Assembly (NCBI RefSeq): GCF_024436415.1
Contig: NZ_JAFMZQ010000001.1
Location: 806,001 to 870,000 of the forward strand
From: Pedobacter deserti
GTDB taxonomy: Bacteria; Bacteroidota; Bacteroidia; Sphingobacteriales; Sphingobacteriaceae
Direction: 5' to 3'
DNA length: 64,000 bases
Below are positions 9,396-17,062 of the stretch, one piece after another (the first letter of the stretch is position 1; every line of letters starts with the position of its first letter). The notes below the pieces were generated by a model, which saw nothing but the letters and a program-made list of their open reading frames with translations, made no database searches and was not told where the DNA came from. The translations under genes were made by a program, and so were the position numbers.

Positions 9396-10124
9396 ATGCA
9401 TGTTTTTTATACACCAGACATCAATTCAGATCAATATGTCTTGAATGAGGAAGAAAGCAGGCATTGTATCAAAGTACTCAGGTTAGTTCGCGGTTCCGTT
9501 GTGCACCTTGTAGATGGGAGAGGCGGGCTGTATACCGCGGAGATTAGTTCTTTAAGTCAGCGGAATGTGCACCTTCATATTCTTGAATCCAAGCAAAATC
9601 ATCAACAGCGGAATCATCACCTGCATATAGCTGTTGCGCCTACAAAAAACATCGATCGTCTCGAATGGTTTCTGGAGAAGGCTACTGAAATCGGTATCGA
9701 CGAAATCACTCCAGTTATATGCAGCCGCTCGGAGCGGAAAGTGGTTAAGCATGATCGGCTTTTAAAGGTCATCACTTCTGCAGTTAAGCAGTCGCTCCAA
9801 GCCTATCATCCGATTTTGAATGCTCAGGCCAGTCTTACGGATTTTCTGCGGTCTGATATCAGCTCTGCTGTTGACGGTAACCTCAAACAACGCAAGCTAA
9901 TCGCACACTGTGAACAAGACAGTGAGAAGGCCTACATCAGTCAACTTTGTCGCCCGTATGAGCGATATACTATACTGATCGGTCCGGAAGGTGATTTTGC
10001 GTCCTCAGAAATTGAACTTGCCCGGAATAAAGGTTACGCACCTGTTTCACTTGGGTCGTCACGGTTGCGTACAGAGACCGCTGCACTCGCCGCATGTTTT
10101 GAAATTAATTACTTAAACAGATGA
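9396..10124 (+). CDS. rsmE: 16S rRNA (uracil1498-N3)-methyltransferase
   Basis: SPOUT-class methyltransferase that methylates U1498 of 16S rRNA, 242 residues. The N-terminal PUA-like part contains ESRHCIKVLRLVRGS. The C-terminal knotted SAM-binding part shows LIGPEGDFASSEIELA and LGSSRLRTETAALAA, both diagnostic for RsmE. Its TGA stop overlaps the ATG of the following DUF4159 gene (ATGA). Confidence 0.95.
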   Translation: MHVFYTPDINSDQYVLNEEESRHCIKVLRLVRGSVVHLVDGRGGLYTAEISSLSQRNVHLHILESKQNHQQRNHHLHIAVAPTKNIDRLEWFLEKATEIGIDEITPVICSRSERKVVKHDRLLKVITSAVKQSLQAYHPILNAQASLTDFLRSDISSAVDGNLKQRKLIAHCEQDSEKAYISQLCRPYERYTILIGPEGDFASSEIELARNKGYAPVSLGSSRLRTETAALAACFEINYLNR

Positions 10125-10788
10125 ACAAAAGGCCAGGATATATATTTGCTCTGGCCTGCCTGGCTGCAGTTCTTCTTATAGGTTTTCGGGTACCAACCTA
10201 CAAGATCGGCAGGCTTAAGTATAGCGGGGGGGCGACTGGTATGCAAATCGTACCGCTTTATCCAACCTAATTGACTTTTGTAACAAGAACCTGCTCACGA
10301 ACTTTGCTTCTCAGGAGGTCGTTATAGAAGCGGGCAGTCCGGAGCTTGTCAACTATCCGTTCATATATCTTACAGGCCACGGAAATGTTGTTTTCAGTGA
10401 AAGCGAAGCCAGCAACCTTCGGAGATACCTTACTGCTGGTGGATTTCTGCATATTGACGATAATTATGGACTTGACCGGTTTATCCGAAAGGAAATGAAG
10501 AAAGTATTTCCTGAACTCAGTTTTACAGAGTTACCAGTCAGCCACGCTATTTACAATCAAAAATTTAAATTTCCAAAGGGACTTCCCAAAATCCATGAAC
10601 ACGACAATAAGCGCCCACAAGGATTAGCCCTAATCCTCAAAGGCCGGGTGATCTGCTTTTACAGCTATGAGAGTGATTTAGGCAACGGATGGGAAGACTA
10701 TGGCACATATCCAGGCGACACACAGGAAAGTCGTTTGCAGGCGCTTAAAATGGGTGCCAATCTGATTCAATACGCATTAACACAATAG
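10121..10788 (+). pseudogene. DUF4159 family gene, frameshifted at a G7 tract
   Basis: The ATG at 10121 overlaps the rsmE stop. It opens a frame with a hydrophobic N-terminus (YIFALACLAAVLLIGF, a signal or anchor). This frame runs into the homopolymer at 10226-10232 (seven G) and stops at 10270. With one extra G, the frame reads SGGGDWYANRTALSNLIDF and continues unbroken to the stop at 10788, giving about 222 residues and the DUF4159 core (FIYLTGHGNVVFSES, GGFLHIDDNYGLD). The function of the family is unknown. The lesion could be a real inactivation, a switchable tract or a base-calling error in the homopolymer; the otherwise intact downstream frame favours a recent event or an error. Confidence 0.85.
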
Positions 10789-10790
10789 GT

Positions 10791-11288
10791 ATGAAAGCAA
10801 AAGTCAACGATAAGGAGATATTTGAAATCACAGTCGGTAAAGACACCATTCAGATAGACAATCAAGAAGTCCTTTTCGATATTGAAGAGCTTGGAGAACG
10901 AAACCTGCACGTTCTTCACCATAACAAATCGTACGAGGTAGAATTGGTTGCGCATAACAGTGAAGAAAAGACCGCTCAGGTCAAAGTCAACGGCAATATC
11001 TATCAAGTAAGTCTTACCGACCAGTTCGACGATCTTTTAAAGAAGATGGGTATAGATGCAGCTTCCGCCAGAAAAGTAAAGGAGCTGAAAGCTCCCATGC
11101 CTGGCCTTGTACTAAGCCTGCCGGTCACTGAAGGGCAGGAGGTAATCAAAGGGCAAGGTTTGGTCGTATTAGAAGCAATGAAAATGGAAAACAGCATTAA
11201 GGCACCCGCGGATGCTACAATTAAAAAGATTCTCGTAAATCAAGGCGATAAAGTAGAAAAGAACCAGGTGCTGATTCAATTTCATTAA
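10791..11288 (+). CDS. Biotin/lipoyl-attachment carrier protein (acyl-CoA carboxylase BCC-like)
   Basis: A 165-residue protein with a C-terminal biotinyl domain (about residues 98-165). Its EAMKMEN motif places the acceptor lysine at residue 131, preceded by APMPGLV as in propionyl-/methylmalonyl-CoA carboxylase carriers. The N-terminal 95 residues are a small beta-rich region seen in Bacteroidota carrier subunits. No carboxylase or transcarboxylase subunit is adjacent in this window, so the partner is unidentified. It starts two bases after the DUF4159 stop codon. Confidence 0.85.
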   Translation: MKAKVNDKEIFEITVGKDTIQIDNQEVLFDIEELGERNLHVLHHNKSYEVELVAHNSEEKTAQVKVNGNIYQVSLTDQFDDLLKKMGIDAASARKVKELKAPMPGLVLSLPVTEGQEVIKGQGLVVLEAMKMENSIKAPADATIKKILVNQGDKVEKNQVLIQFH

Positions 11289-11292
11289 ATCC

Positions 11293-12882
11293 TTATCTTG
11301 ACCGAAAAGGCTTCGCCTGGCGCTGCTTGAATTGCGGTTTACCAGTTGATCTAATCTCCGGTGCACCAAGCATAGTCATAGCACATCTAAAGCCTATATC
11401 AGCAGTACTTTGATCCTGTTGCAAGAATCTCCGGGCAGCCGGATTTAGCCACATAGCCTGATCGTCCCATGAACCGCCCTTGTATACACGCGATTTATCG
11501 TTAATCAAGGTCGTTTCGCCATAAAGATCTGTAGCCGGGTCACGGTAACCTCTCTGATCCGCATATGCAGTTACCCTTGCAGAGTCTGGTACACCAGCCG
11601 CAGCTGCAGCCTGTTTTTCCGCCCAGGTTTGTTTTCTGGGCGAAGCAGCGGCAACCATCACAGGCCTGTTATACTTGTCTAGTTCAACCCTTCCAGTAGC
11701 AGGATCAGCAACCTTTTTATCGGTATAAAAGTTTCCACGGTACGGGTTAAACGCATCGGCCGCTTCAAAGGTCTTCGCCCGGTATACATCGGCTACCCAC
11801 TCATTCACGTTGCCTGCCATATTGTACAAACCAAAATCGTTTGGCAAATACGAGCGCACTGCAACCGTCAGCCCCCCTTTATCGTTCAAAGAGCCCCCTA
11901 CGCCCATATAATCCCCCTTGCTACGCTTAAAGTTCGCCAAGATCATACCGCGGGTACTTTTCTTGGCAGAGCTTACGCCAAGTCCGCTCCAAGGATAAAT
12001 CTTATTCTCGTAAATATTTTCATATTGGGTATTGCCAATGAGCCCTAATGCTGCGTACTCCCATTCTGCCTCAGTAGGTAAGCGATACGGCTGTTTCAGG
12101 ATACCATCTTCTAACCTGACATTTCTGGTGCCTGAGTTTGCCCCGGCGTTTTGGCCTGCTGCTGCGTTTGCCGGATTCAGGTCCTTAATTGCGTTTTTTC
12201 CCCTGTCATCATGCTGCCCGGTAAGATAAGCACCAGTACTAAACGGCGCGGTAGATCTATTCGTGGTAGTGGCATTAGCCGCCGTGCCATTTGATCCGTT
12301 CAAGTCCCGGAAACTGGTCATATAACCACGCTCGCGAAGCAGAAGTTCATTAACCCGATCTGTCCGCCACGCACAATAACGCTCTGCCTGTTCCCAGCTC
12401 ACACCAACTACCGGATAATCCTGATAGGCAGGATGCCTCAGATAGTTGTCCACATACGGCTCGTTATAAGAAAGAGGCCTGCGCCACACCAATGTGTCGG
12501 GCAATTCATTGTAATAATATTCGTAATCAGTTGGAAAGTTTGTTCTGATCCAGTTCAGATATTCCAGCCAGTTTGTATTTGAAACCTCCGTTTCATCCAT
12601 GTAAAAGGACGAAACTGTTGTCTCCCTTTTATGATTGTACTCACTAAGCTCCTGGCCGGGAATGGCGATAGCACTTCCGCTCATCACAAAGACACCACCC
12701 TCAATTTCCACCAGACCTGGTCCCGGGCCCCGTTTAAACTTGTTGTTCACCTGAAAGCCGCCGTATTCCTGTTTATTATAAGCCATTCCGGTTTTGTCGG
12801 ACACGGCCGATTTAGGCTTGCAGGAAAGCAGCGTCACAGCCATTAAAAAAGAACCCAAAGTGTAGATGTAAATGTTTTTCAT
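11293..12882 (-). CDS. gldJ: Gliding motility / type IX secretion lipoprotein GldJ
   Basis: Outer-membrane-associated lipoprotein of the SUMF1/FGE-sulfatase fold, required for type IX secretion and gliding in Bacteroidota. I chose the ATG at 12882 because it gives a lipoprotein signal peptide ending LLSC, with Cys at residue 21. The upstream in-frame start would bury this signal. The 529-residue protein shows FGE-type segments GVFVMSGSAIAIPG, MDETEVSNTNWLEYLNW, YRLPTEAEWEYAALG, NVNEWVADVYR and YKGGSWDD...GFRCAM. GldK shares the fold, but the length and the adjacent porV favour GldJ. Confidence 0.88.
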   Translation of the reverse strand: MKNIYIYTLGSFLMAVTLLSCKPKSAVSDKTGMAYNKQEYGGFQVNNKFKRGPGPGLVEIEGGVFVMSGSAIAIPGQELSEYNHKRETTVSSFYMDETEVSNTNWLEYLNWIRTNFPTDYEYYYNELPDTLVWRRPLSYNEPYVDNYLRHPAYQDYPVVGVSWEQAERYCAWRTDRVNELLLRERGYMTSFRDLNGSNGTAANATTTNRSTAPFSTGAYLTGQHDDRGKNAIKDLNPANAAAGQNAGANSGTRNVRLEDGILKQPYRLPTEAEWEYAALGLIGNTQYENIYENKIYPWSGLGVSSAKKSTRGMILANFKRSKGDYMGVGGSLNDKGGLTVAVRSYLPNDFGLYNMAGNVNEWVADVYRAKTFEAADAFNPYRGNFYTDKKVADPATGRVELDKYNRPVMVAAASPRKQTWAEKQAAAAAGVPDSARVTAYADQRGYRDPATDLYGETTLINDKSRVYKGGSWDDQAMWLNPAARRFLQQDQSTADIGFRCAMTMLGAPEIRSTGKPQFKQRQAKPFRSR

Positions 12883-12956
12883 CAGATCGGTCGCAGTTGT
12901 AACAATAACGTTTAAAAATACGAAAAAACAAGCACTCCACAAAAAAACTTAAGGCA

Positions 12957-12989
12957 TTTGTGCCCAAACATCAATACTTATTAACTTAG
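12957..12989 (+). promoter_or_regulatory. Candidate porV promoter
   Basis: TTTG at 12957-12960 and TAACTTAG at 12982-12989 are separated by 21 bases, close to the Bacteroidota -33/-7 pattern, although the -7 box has A for T at its seventh position. The box ends 3 bases before the porV ATG, so transcription would begin at or just after the start codon. That makes the assignment weak. Confidence 0.35.
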
Positions 12990-12992
12990 CCC

Positions 12993-13991
12993 ATGAGATT
13001 TTCCTCGTCAACAGCAAGCGTTTTATGGGGCGTATGCATTGCCATCTGCGCTACAAAACTTGCAGCTCAGACTTCCGTTTCTAACCATGCAGGGAAGCCG
13101 GGTGGTGCTACCTTGTTTCCAGTGTTATTGATCACGCCCGACGCTCGATCGGGCGGAATGGCTGGTGCGGGTGTAGCCGTAAGTCCAGACGCCAACACAC
13201 CAAGCATTAACCCCGCTAAACTCGCATTTGCAGAAAGTGACTATGGATTAGCCGTTTCTTACTGCCCATGGATGCCAAATGCCGTAAGCGACGTCGGCCT
13301 CGCTTACGTCAGCAGCTTTTTTCGTGCAGGTCAAAATGGCGCGGTGGCCTCTTCACTCCGTTTCTTTTCGGCAGGCGAAATCAGGCTGACAGACATTGGT
13401 CAGCAAGATCTAGGTACGTTTGCCCCAGGAGAATATGCCTTTGATCTGGCCTATGCCCGTAAGTTTGGCGACCAGTTTTCGCTGGCAACGAGTTTAAGGT
13501 ATATGTCTTCAGCTTTTACCGATGTTCGGGCTATGGCTGTTGATGTTTCGACATTTTACAAGAGGCCAGCCCATATCATGGGCATGGAAGCTATTGTCGC
13601 TGGCGGTATTCATATCGCCAACATCGGCATGCATGTAAATACAACCGGCGGCCTGGGAGAAGAGCAAACCCTGCCATCCGCTGTCCGTATCGGCGGGGCA
13701 TCAACAATACTGTTCGGCGAGTATAATGAGTTCACGCTGGCGGCGGATTACAATACCGAAGGTTGGACCGCTGTGGGTATGGAATATTGGTGCCGAAACC
13801 GTTTCGCGCTCCGGACGGGTTATCACTACGGACTATGGGATAACGGGCAGCGGTATTTTACAGTGGGCGGGGGACTAAAGCATCAGTGGCTGCAAGTCGA
13901 TTTTTCTTATCTGATTGCGAATACGCAACAGAATCTTGTCGCCAATACGATTAGGTTAGGTTTATTGCTTAATTTTGGTCACCCGCAGTAA
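12993..13991 (+). CDS. porV: Type IX secretion outer-membrane protein PorV (LptO)
   Basis: A 332-residue beta-barrel of the OmpP1/FadL-like superfamily. PorV shuttles type IX cargo from the translocon to the PorU attachment complex. After a signal peptide (cleavage near KLAAQ), the mature start LLITPDARSGGMAGAGVAVSP and SPDANTPSINPAKLAF are characteristic of PorV. It is divergent from gldJ, whose product works in the same system. porU, often near porV in other Bacteroidota, is not in the window. Confidence 0.9.
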   Translation: MRFSSSTASVLWGVCIAICATKLAAQTSVSNHAGKPGGATLFPVLLITPDARSGGMAGAGVAVSPDANTPSINPAKLAFAESDYGLAVSYCPWMPNAVSDVGLAYVSSFFRAGQNGAVASSLRFFSAGEIRLTDIGQQDLGTFAPGEYAFDLAYARKFGDQFSLATSLRYMSSAFTDVRAMAVDVSTFYKRPAHIMGMEAIVAGGIHIANIGMHVNTTGGLGEEQTLPSAVRIGGASTILFGEYNEFTLAADYNTEGWTAVGMEYWCRNRFALRTGYHYGLWDNGQRYFTVGGGLKHQWLQVDFSYLIANTQQNLVANTIRLGLLLNFGHPQ

Positions 13992-14014
13992 AGCGGTTTG
14001 AAATAAGCAGCACC

Positions 14015-14506
14015 ATGAAGATAAAAGTTGGATTCGGGTTTGATGTTCACCAGTTAAAAGATGGTCATCCTTTCGTTGTAGGTGGCGTAACACTGCCTCA
14101 CCACAAGGGGGCTTACGGGCACTCCGATGCAGACGTTTTGCTCCATGCGATTTGCGACGCACTGCTTGGCGCCGCTAATCTCCGCGACATTGGCTTTCAT
14201 TTCAAAAACACCGATCCCCGGTGGAAAGGCATAAGCAGTCTGATCCTGCTCAGAGAATCCGTGAAACTTCTTTCAGAAAAGGGATGGCTTATAGGCAATA
14301 TAGATGCCATGCTATGCCTCGAAGCGCCTAAAATCAATCCGCATATTCCGTCTATGCAGCAACATATTTCCGAAGCTACGGGTATACCGGTCGAGGACAT
14401 TTCCATAAAAGCCACTACCAATGAGCAAATGGGCTTCATTGGGCGCGAAGAGGGCGTGGTGGCCTACGCGGTTTGCCTTATCCAAAAGGCAGGTCATTCC
14501 AGGTAA
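14015..14506 (+). CDS. ispF: 2-C-methyl-D-erythritol 2,4-cyclodiphosphate synthase
   Basis: Zn-dependent enzyme of the non-mevalonate isoprenoid pathway that makes 2-C-methyl-D-erythritol 2,4-cyclodiphosphate with release of CMP, 163 residues. Zinc ligands are in GFDVHQL and in YGHSDADVLLHAICDALLGA. IKATTNEQMGFIGREEG is the conserved CDP/ribose-binding end. The usual FPDTDP loop reads FKNTDP here. It converges with pirin and overlaps it by 13 bases. Confidence 0.95.
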   Translation: MKIKVGFGFDVHQLKDGHPFVVGGVTLPHHKGAYGHSDADVLLHAICDALLGAANLRDIGFHFKNTDPRWKGISSLILLRESVKLLSEKGWLIGNIDAMLCLEAPKINPHIPSMQQHISEATGIPVEDISIKATTNEQMGFIGREEGVVAYAVCLIQKAGHSR

Positions 14507-15378
14507 CCGAACTTACCTTCATTATAGTCGGCAATCGCCTGATCAATTTCTTCCGGTTTGTTCATCAGAAAAGGACCGTACTGTGCAATGGGTTCGTCAA
14601 TAGGCTCTCCGCTCATGATGAGTACCGTAGCATTCTCTATGGCCTCAAGTTCAATCAGGGCACCAGAGTGCTCAAAATGAACAAACTGATCGGCTACGGC
14701 TATGGCTGTTTCGTCATCAGCGGATCCGTTAATCCGCACGCTTCCATCCACCACCATAAAGCCCGTGTTATAGCTAGCCGGAAGCGTAAACTCAGCTTTC
14801 CCGCCAGCATTTAAGCGCGCATTATACAAATGCAGAGGAGAAAACGTACTGGCTGGCCCCTGTAGCCCCTTGTATTCGCCAGCAATTACCTCCACAACGC
14901 CTCCGCCATTTTCGAGCGAATAACCAGCCATATTTCCACGTCTGATGTCCTGATATTTCGGATCTGTCATTTTAAACCGCGCAGGCAGGTTTACCCAAAG
15001 TTGCACCATTTGAAACGGGCCGCCCGTAAGGCTGTACTGCTGCTCATGATACTCCTTGTGCAATACCCCACGACCCGCAGTCATCCATTGCACGTCCCCC
15101 GGGAAAATGGTGCCACTGTTGCCTGCACTGTCGTGATGCGACACGGCGCCATGATAGGCTATTGTAACTGTTTCAAAGCCACGGTGCGGATGCACACCCA
15201 CGCCCCGGGGCTCCTGCCTGGCCGAAAACTCGATCCTGGCATTATAGTCGAGCAGGAAAAACGGGCTCATATTTATTTTGTATCCATTCGGAAAGAAATT
15301 GTGTACCCGGAATCCATCGCCTACCATATGTGGTGCCGGCGCGTTTAGCACGGCCGACACACTTTTCATTGCATTCAT
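14494..15378 (-). CDS. Pirin family protein
   Basis: A 294-residue bicupin protein. The N-terminal metal-binding cupin carries the signature VHPHRGFETVTIAYHG and GRGVLHKEYHE, giving the His/Glu ligands. The C-terminal cupin is degenerate, as usual in the family. Pirins have been linked to quercetin dioxygenase activity and to stress or metabolic regulation; the substrate here is unknown. It lies one base downstream of the YceI gene and is probably cotranscribed with it. Confidence 0.93.
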   Translation of the reverse strand: MNAMKSVSAVLNAPAPHMVGDGFRVHNFFPNGYKINMSPFFLLDYNARIEFSARQEPRGVGVHPHRGFETVTIAYHGAVSHHDSAGNSGTIFPGDVQWMTAGRGVLHKEYHEQQYSLTGGPFQMVQLWVNLPARFKMTDPKYQDIRRGNMAGYSLENGGGVVEVIAGEYKGLQGPASTFSPLHLYNARLNAGGKAEFTLPASYNTGFMVVDGSVRINGSADDETAIAVADQFVHFEHSGALIELEAIENATVLIMSGEPIDEPIAQYGPFLMNKPEEIDQAIADYNEGKFGYLE

Positions 15379-15379
15379 G

Positions 15380-15910
15380 TTAAGCTCCTTTCACAAACTG
15401 CAGCTCACCCGCAATCTTAACCTCTTCGCTTACCATCACACCTCCGGTTTCCAGTGCTGCATTCCAGGTAAGCCCGAAGTCCGTTCTGTTAATTTTACCA
15501 CTTAAGGTAAAACCAGCTTTGGTATTCCCCCATGGATCTGTCGCAATACCGCCGAATTCTGCGGTCAGTTTCACCGGCCTGGTTACATCTCTAATTGTCA
15601 AATCGCCCTGAACGGCATAATCACTACCGTCTTTTGTTATAGCAGAAGATCGGAAGCTGATAGAAGGGTACTTTTCTGCGTCGAAGAAATCGCCACTCTT
15701 TAAATGATTGTCCCTGTCCGAATTTCCAGTGTCGATCGACGCGGTCTCCGCTTCGAAACTTACCTGGGCGTTCTCAAAATCATCACCCTCGGTGGTTACC
15801 GATGCATTAAAAATCTTTAAGCTGCCGGTTACCGTAGTAATCATCAGGTGCTTCACTTTGAACTGAAGTTCACTGTGTGTAGGATCGAGTGTCCATGTTG
15901 TTGTTGCCAT
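15380..15910 (-). CDS. YceI family lipid-binding protein
   Basis: A 176-residue lipocalin-like YceI-family protein. The fold is recognisable from WTLDPTHSELQFKVKHLM at the N-terminus, SFEAETASIDTGNSDRDNHLK and the internal FRSSAITKDGSDYAVQGDL. No signal peptide is visible, so this version may be cytoplasmic. Family members bind isoprenoid or amphiphilic ligands. It sits between the Crp/Fnr regulator (81-base gap) and pirin (1-base gap). Confidence 0.9.
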   Translation of the reverse strand: MATTTWTLDPTHSELQFKVKHLMITTVTGSLKIFNASVTTEGDDFENAQVSFEAETASIDTGNSDRDNHLKSGDFFDAEKYPSISFRSSAITKDGSDYAVQGDLTIRDVTRPVKLTAEFGGIATDPWGNTKAGFTLSGKINRTDFGLTWNAALETGGVMVSEEVKIAGELQFVKGA

Positions 15911-15991
15911 AATTATCGTGTTTTTAGAGTTAACAAATTACTGTCTTTCAACAACACAAAATTAGGCATGCGGTTTTCCCCGGACGTTGAC

Positions 15992-16582
15992 CTATGTTAA
16001 GAAATTCCTGTGCGCCAGATCTTTTCTAACCCGGCTAAGTGATTCCGGTGTAATGCCGAGATAAGAGGCGATCATCCATTGAGGAACGCGAAGCGTAAGG
16101 TTGGGATAGAGTTTAATAAAATTCAGGTATCGCTCTTCAGCAGTGGCGCTTAACAGCATATTGATGCGGCGCTGCATAAAGCGGATCGCATTATTGAGCA
16201 TGGTATTGTTCAGGTCGGCCATGCAGGGTACAACCTTCGAAGATTCCATAATAAAATCCTTAGGCAGCACGATTGCTTTAGTAGCCTCTACAGCATCCAG
16301 AAAGAACTCCGACTCCTCATTAAACAGGATGCCATTCCGTTCCGATAGCCACCATTGCTCCGGTGCAAACTGAATAATGTGTGTTTTTCCCTTGCTGTCA
16401 ATAGAATAACTTCTCAGCAGCCCCTCCAGTACAAAGTACACATGCGATGACACTTCGCCCTTCATCAGGATCATTTCACCCTTGTCAAAATCCTTTATCC
16501 TGAGGTGCGCGGTAATTAAACCAAACTGCTCATCTGTAATGGTAACTTTGGTTTGAAGGTACTCTTTGAAGCGCTGGAGCAT
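15992..16582 (-). CDS. Crp/Fnr family transcriptional regulator
   Basis: A 196-residue regulator. The N-terminal cyclic-nucleotide-binding-type beta roll (about residues 25-115) includes GEMILMKGEVSSHVYFVLEG. The C-terminal helix-turn-helix (about 160-190) includes WMIASYLGITPESLSRVRKDL. The N-terminal cysteines of oxygen-sensing Fnr are absent, so the ligand is unknown. It starts 5 bases after the FeoB-associated-type peptide and precedes YceI and pirin, which makes these plausible targets. Confidence 0.9.
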   Translation of the reverse strand: MLQRFKEYLQTKVTITDEQFGLITAHLRIKDFDKGEMILMKGEVSSHVYFVLEGLLRSYSIDSKGKTHIIQFAPEQWWLSERNGILFNEESEFFLDAVEATKAIVLPKDFIMESSKVVPCMADLNNTMLNNAIRFMQRRINMLLSATAEERYLNFIKLYPNLTLRVPQWMIASYLGITPESLSRVRKDLAHRNFLT

Positions 16583-16587
16583 TGCTG

Positions 16588-16737
16588 CTAGGGCTTAATG
16601 TTCGAAAAATCTACACCACATTTGCAGTTAGAGCCGCAGCCGTTTCGCTTGGGCGATACAGAACGGTATACCAGGCGACCGATATAGAACAGTGCGGCCA
16701 CAAATAATAACCCTGCAAGTACAACCTGAAAATCCAT
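16588..16737 (-). CDS. FeoB-associated-type Cys-rich small membrane protein
   Basis: A 49-residue open frame on the minus strand with one transmembrane helix (about residues 5-20, VVLAGLLFVAALFYIGRL). A basic linker, a Cys-rich tail CGSNCKCG and a short hydrophilic end follow. This layout matches the FeoB-associated Cys-rich membrane proteins. No feoA/feoB is adjacent; instead it precedes a Crp/Fnr gene by 5 bases. A TATATTTG element lies 4 bases upstream of the ATG. Metal binding by the cysteines is inferred, not shown. Confidence 0.75.
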   Translation of the reverse strand: MDFQVVLAGLLFVAALFYIGRLVYRSVSPKRNGCGSNCKCGVDFSNIKP

Positions 16738-16741
16738 AAGT

Positions 16742-16749
16742 CAAATATA
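16742..16749 (-). promoter_or_regulatory. -7 element TATATTTG of the Cys-rich peptide / Crp transcript
   Basis: Read on the minus strand, this is an exact match to the Bacteroidota -7 consensus TAnnTTTG. Only 4 bases separate it from the ATG at 16737, so the transcript would be leaderless or nearly so. A -33 TTG at normal spacing is not obvious. Confidence 0.5.
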
Positions 16750-16871
16750 GGCGTTAGAAATCAAAACTTGGTCTCTCCAATGTAAATCCTAACGGCAATG
16801 ATCTTGTTTAACTTTTAGTTCAATTTCAACAGTTATTTAACAGGGTTTTATAAGGGGGCTAATTGGGATTT

Positions 16872-16926
16872 TGCCCTATGATCTCCCTGTAATGCCCCTG
16901 TTAACCCCCTGTTATCTCCCTGTTAT
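16872..16926. repeat. 11-bp tandem repeat, consensus CYCCCTGTTAT
   Basis: Four consecutive 11-base units occupy 16883-16926 (CTCCCTGTAAT, GCCCCTGTTAA, CCCCCTGTTAT, CTCCCTGTTAT). A degenerate fifth unit precedes them at 16872-16882. The CCCTGT core recurs at exactly 11-base spacing (16885, 16896, 16907, 16918), close to one DNA helical turn. A reverse-complement core is found 38 bases upstream of the first full unit. Function unknown. Confidence 0.8.
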
Positions 16927-17010
16927 CATGCTTCTCGTTGCTTACCATTTTATAACCACAATGGTGTATGTGCCAGGAGCAAATCGGTCATCTTAGTCTA
17001 GTATAACAAG

Positions 17011-17039
17011 TTGATTTATAAAAATAAACCGTATCTTTG
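17011..17039 (+). promoter_or_regulatory. typA promoter
   Basis: A -33 TTG at 17011-17013 and a -7 TATCTTTG at 17032-17039, spaced by 18 bases, match the Bacteroidota sigma-A consensus well. The -7 element lies 23 bases upstream of the typA ATG, leaving a short leader. Confidence 0.75.
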
Positions 17040-17062
17040 CGCCAAATTTTTACAAGGCATTT

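Larger units (their letters stand above)
16738..17062. other. Intergenic region between the Cys-rich peptide and typA
   Basis: This is the longest gene-free stretch (325 bases). It holds divergent -7 elements at its two ends, an 11-bp tandem repeat at 16872-16926, and an inverted copy of the repeat core (TTAACAGGG) at 16837-16845. A short inverted repeat, ACCATT (16944-16949) with AATGGT (16960-16965), is also present. I see no convincing coding frame or tRNA in it. Confidence 0.7.
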
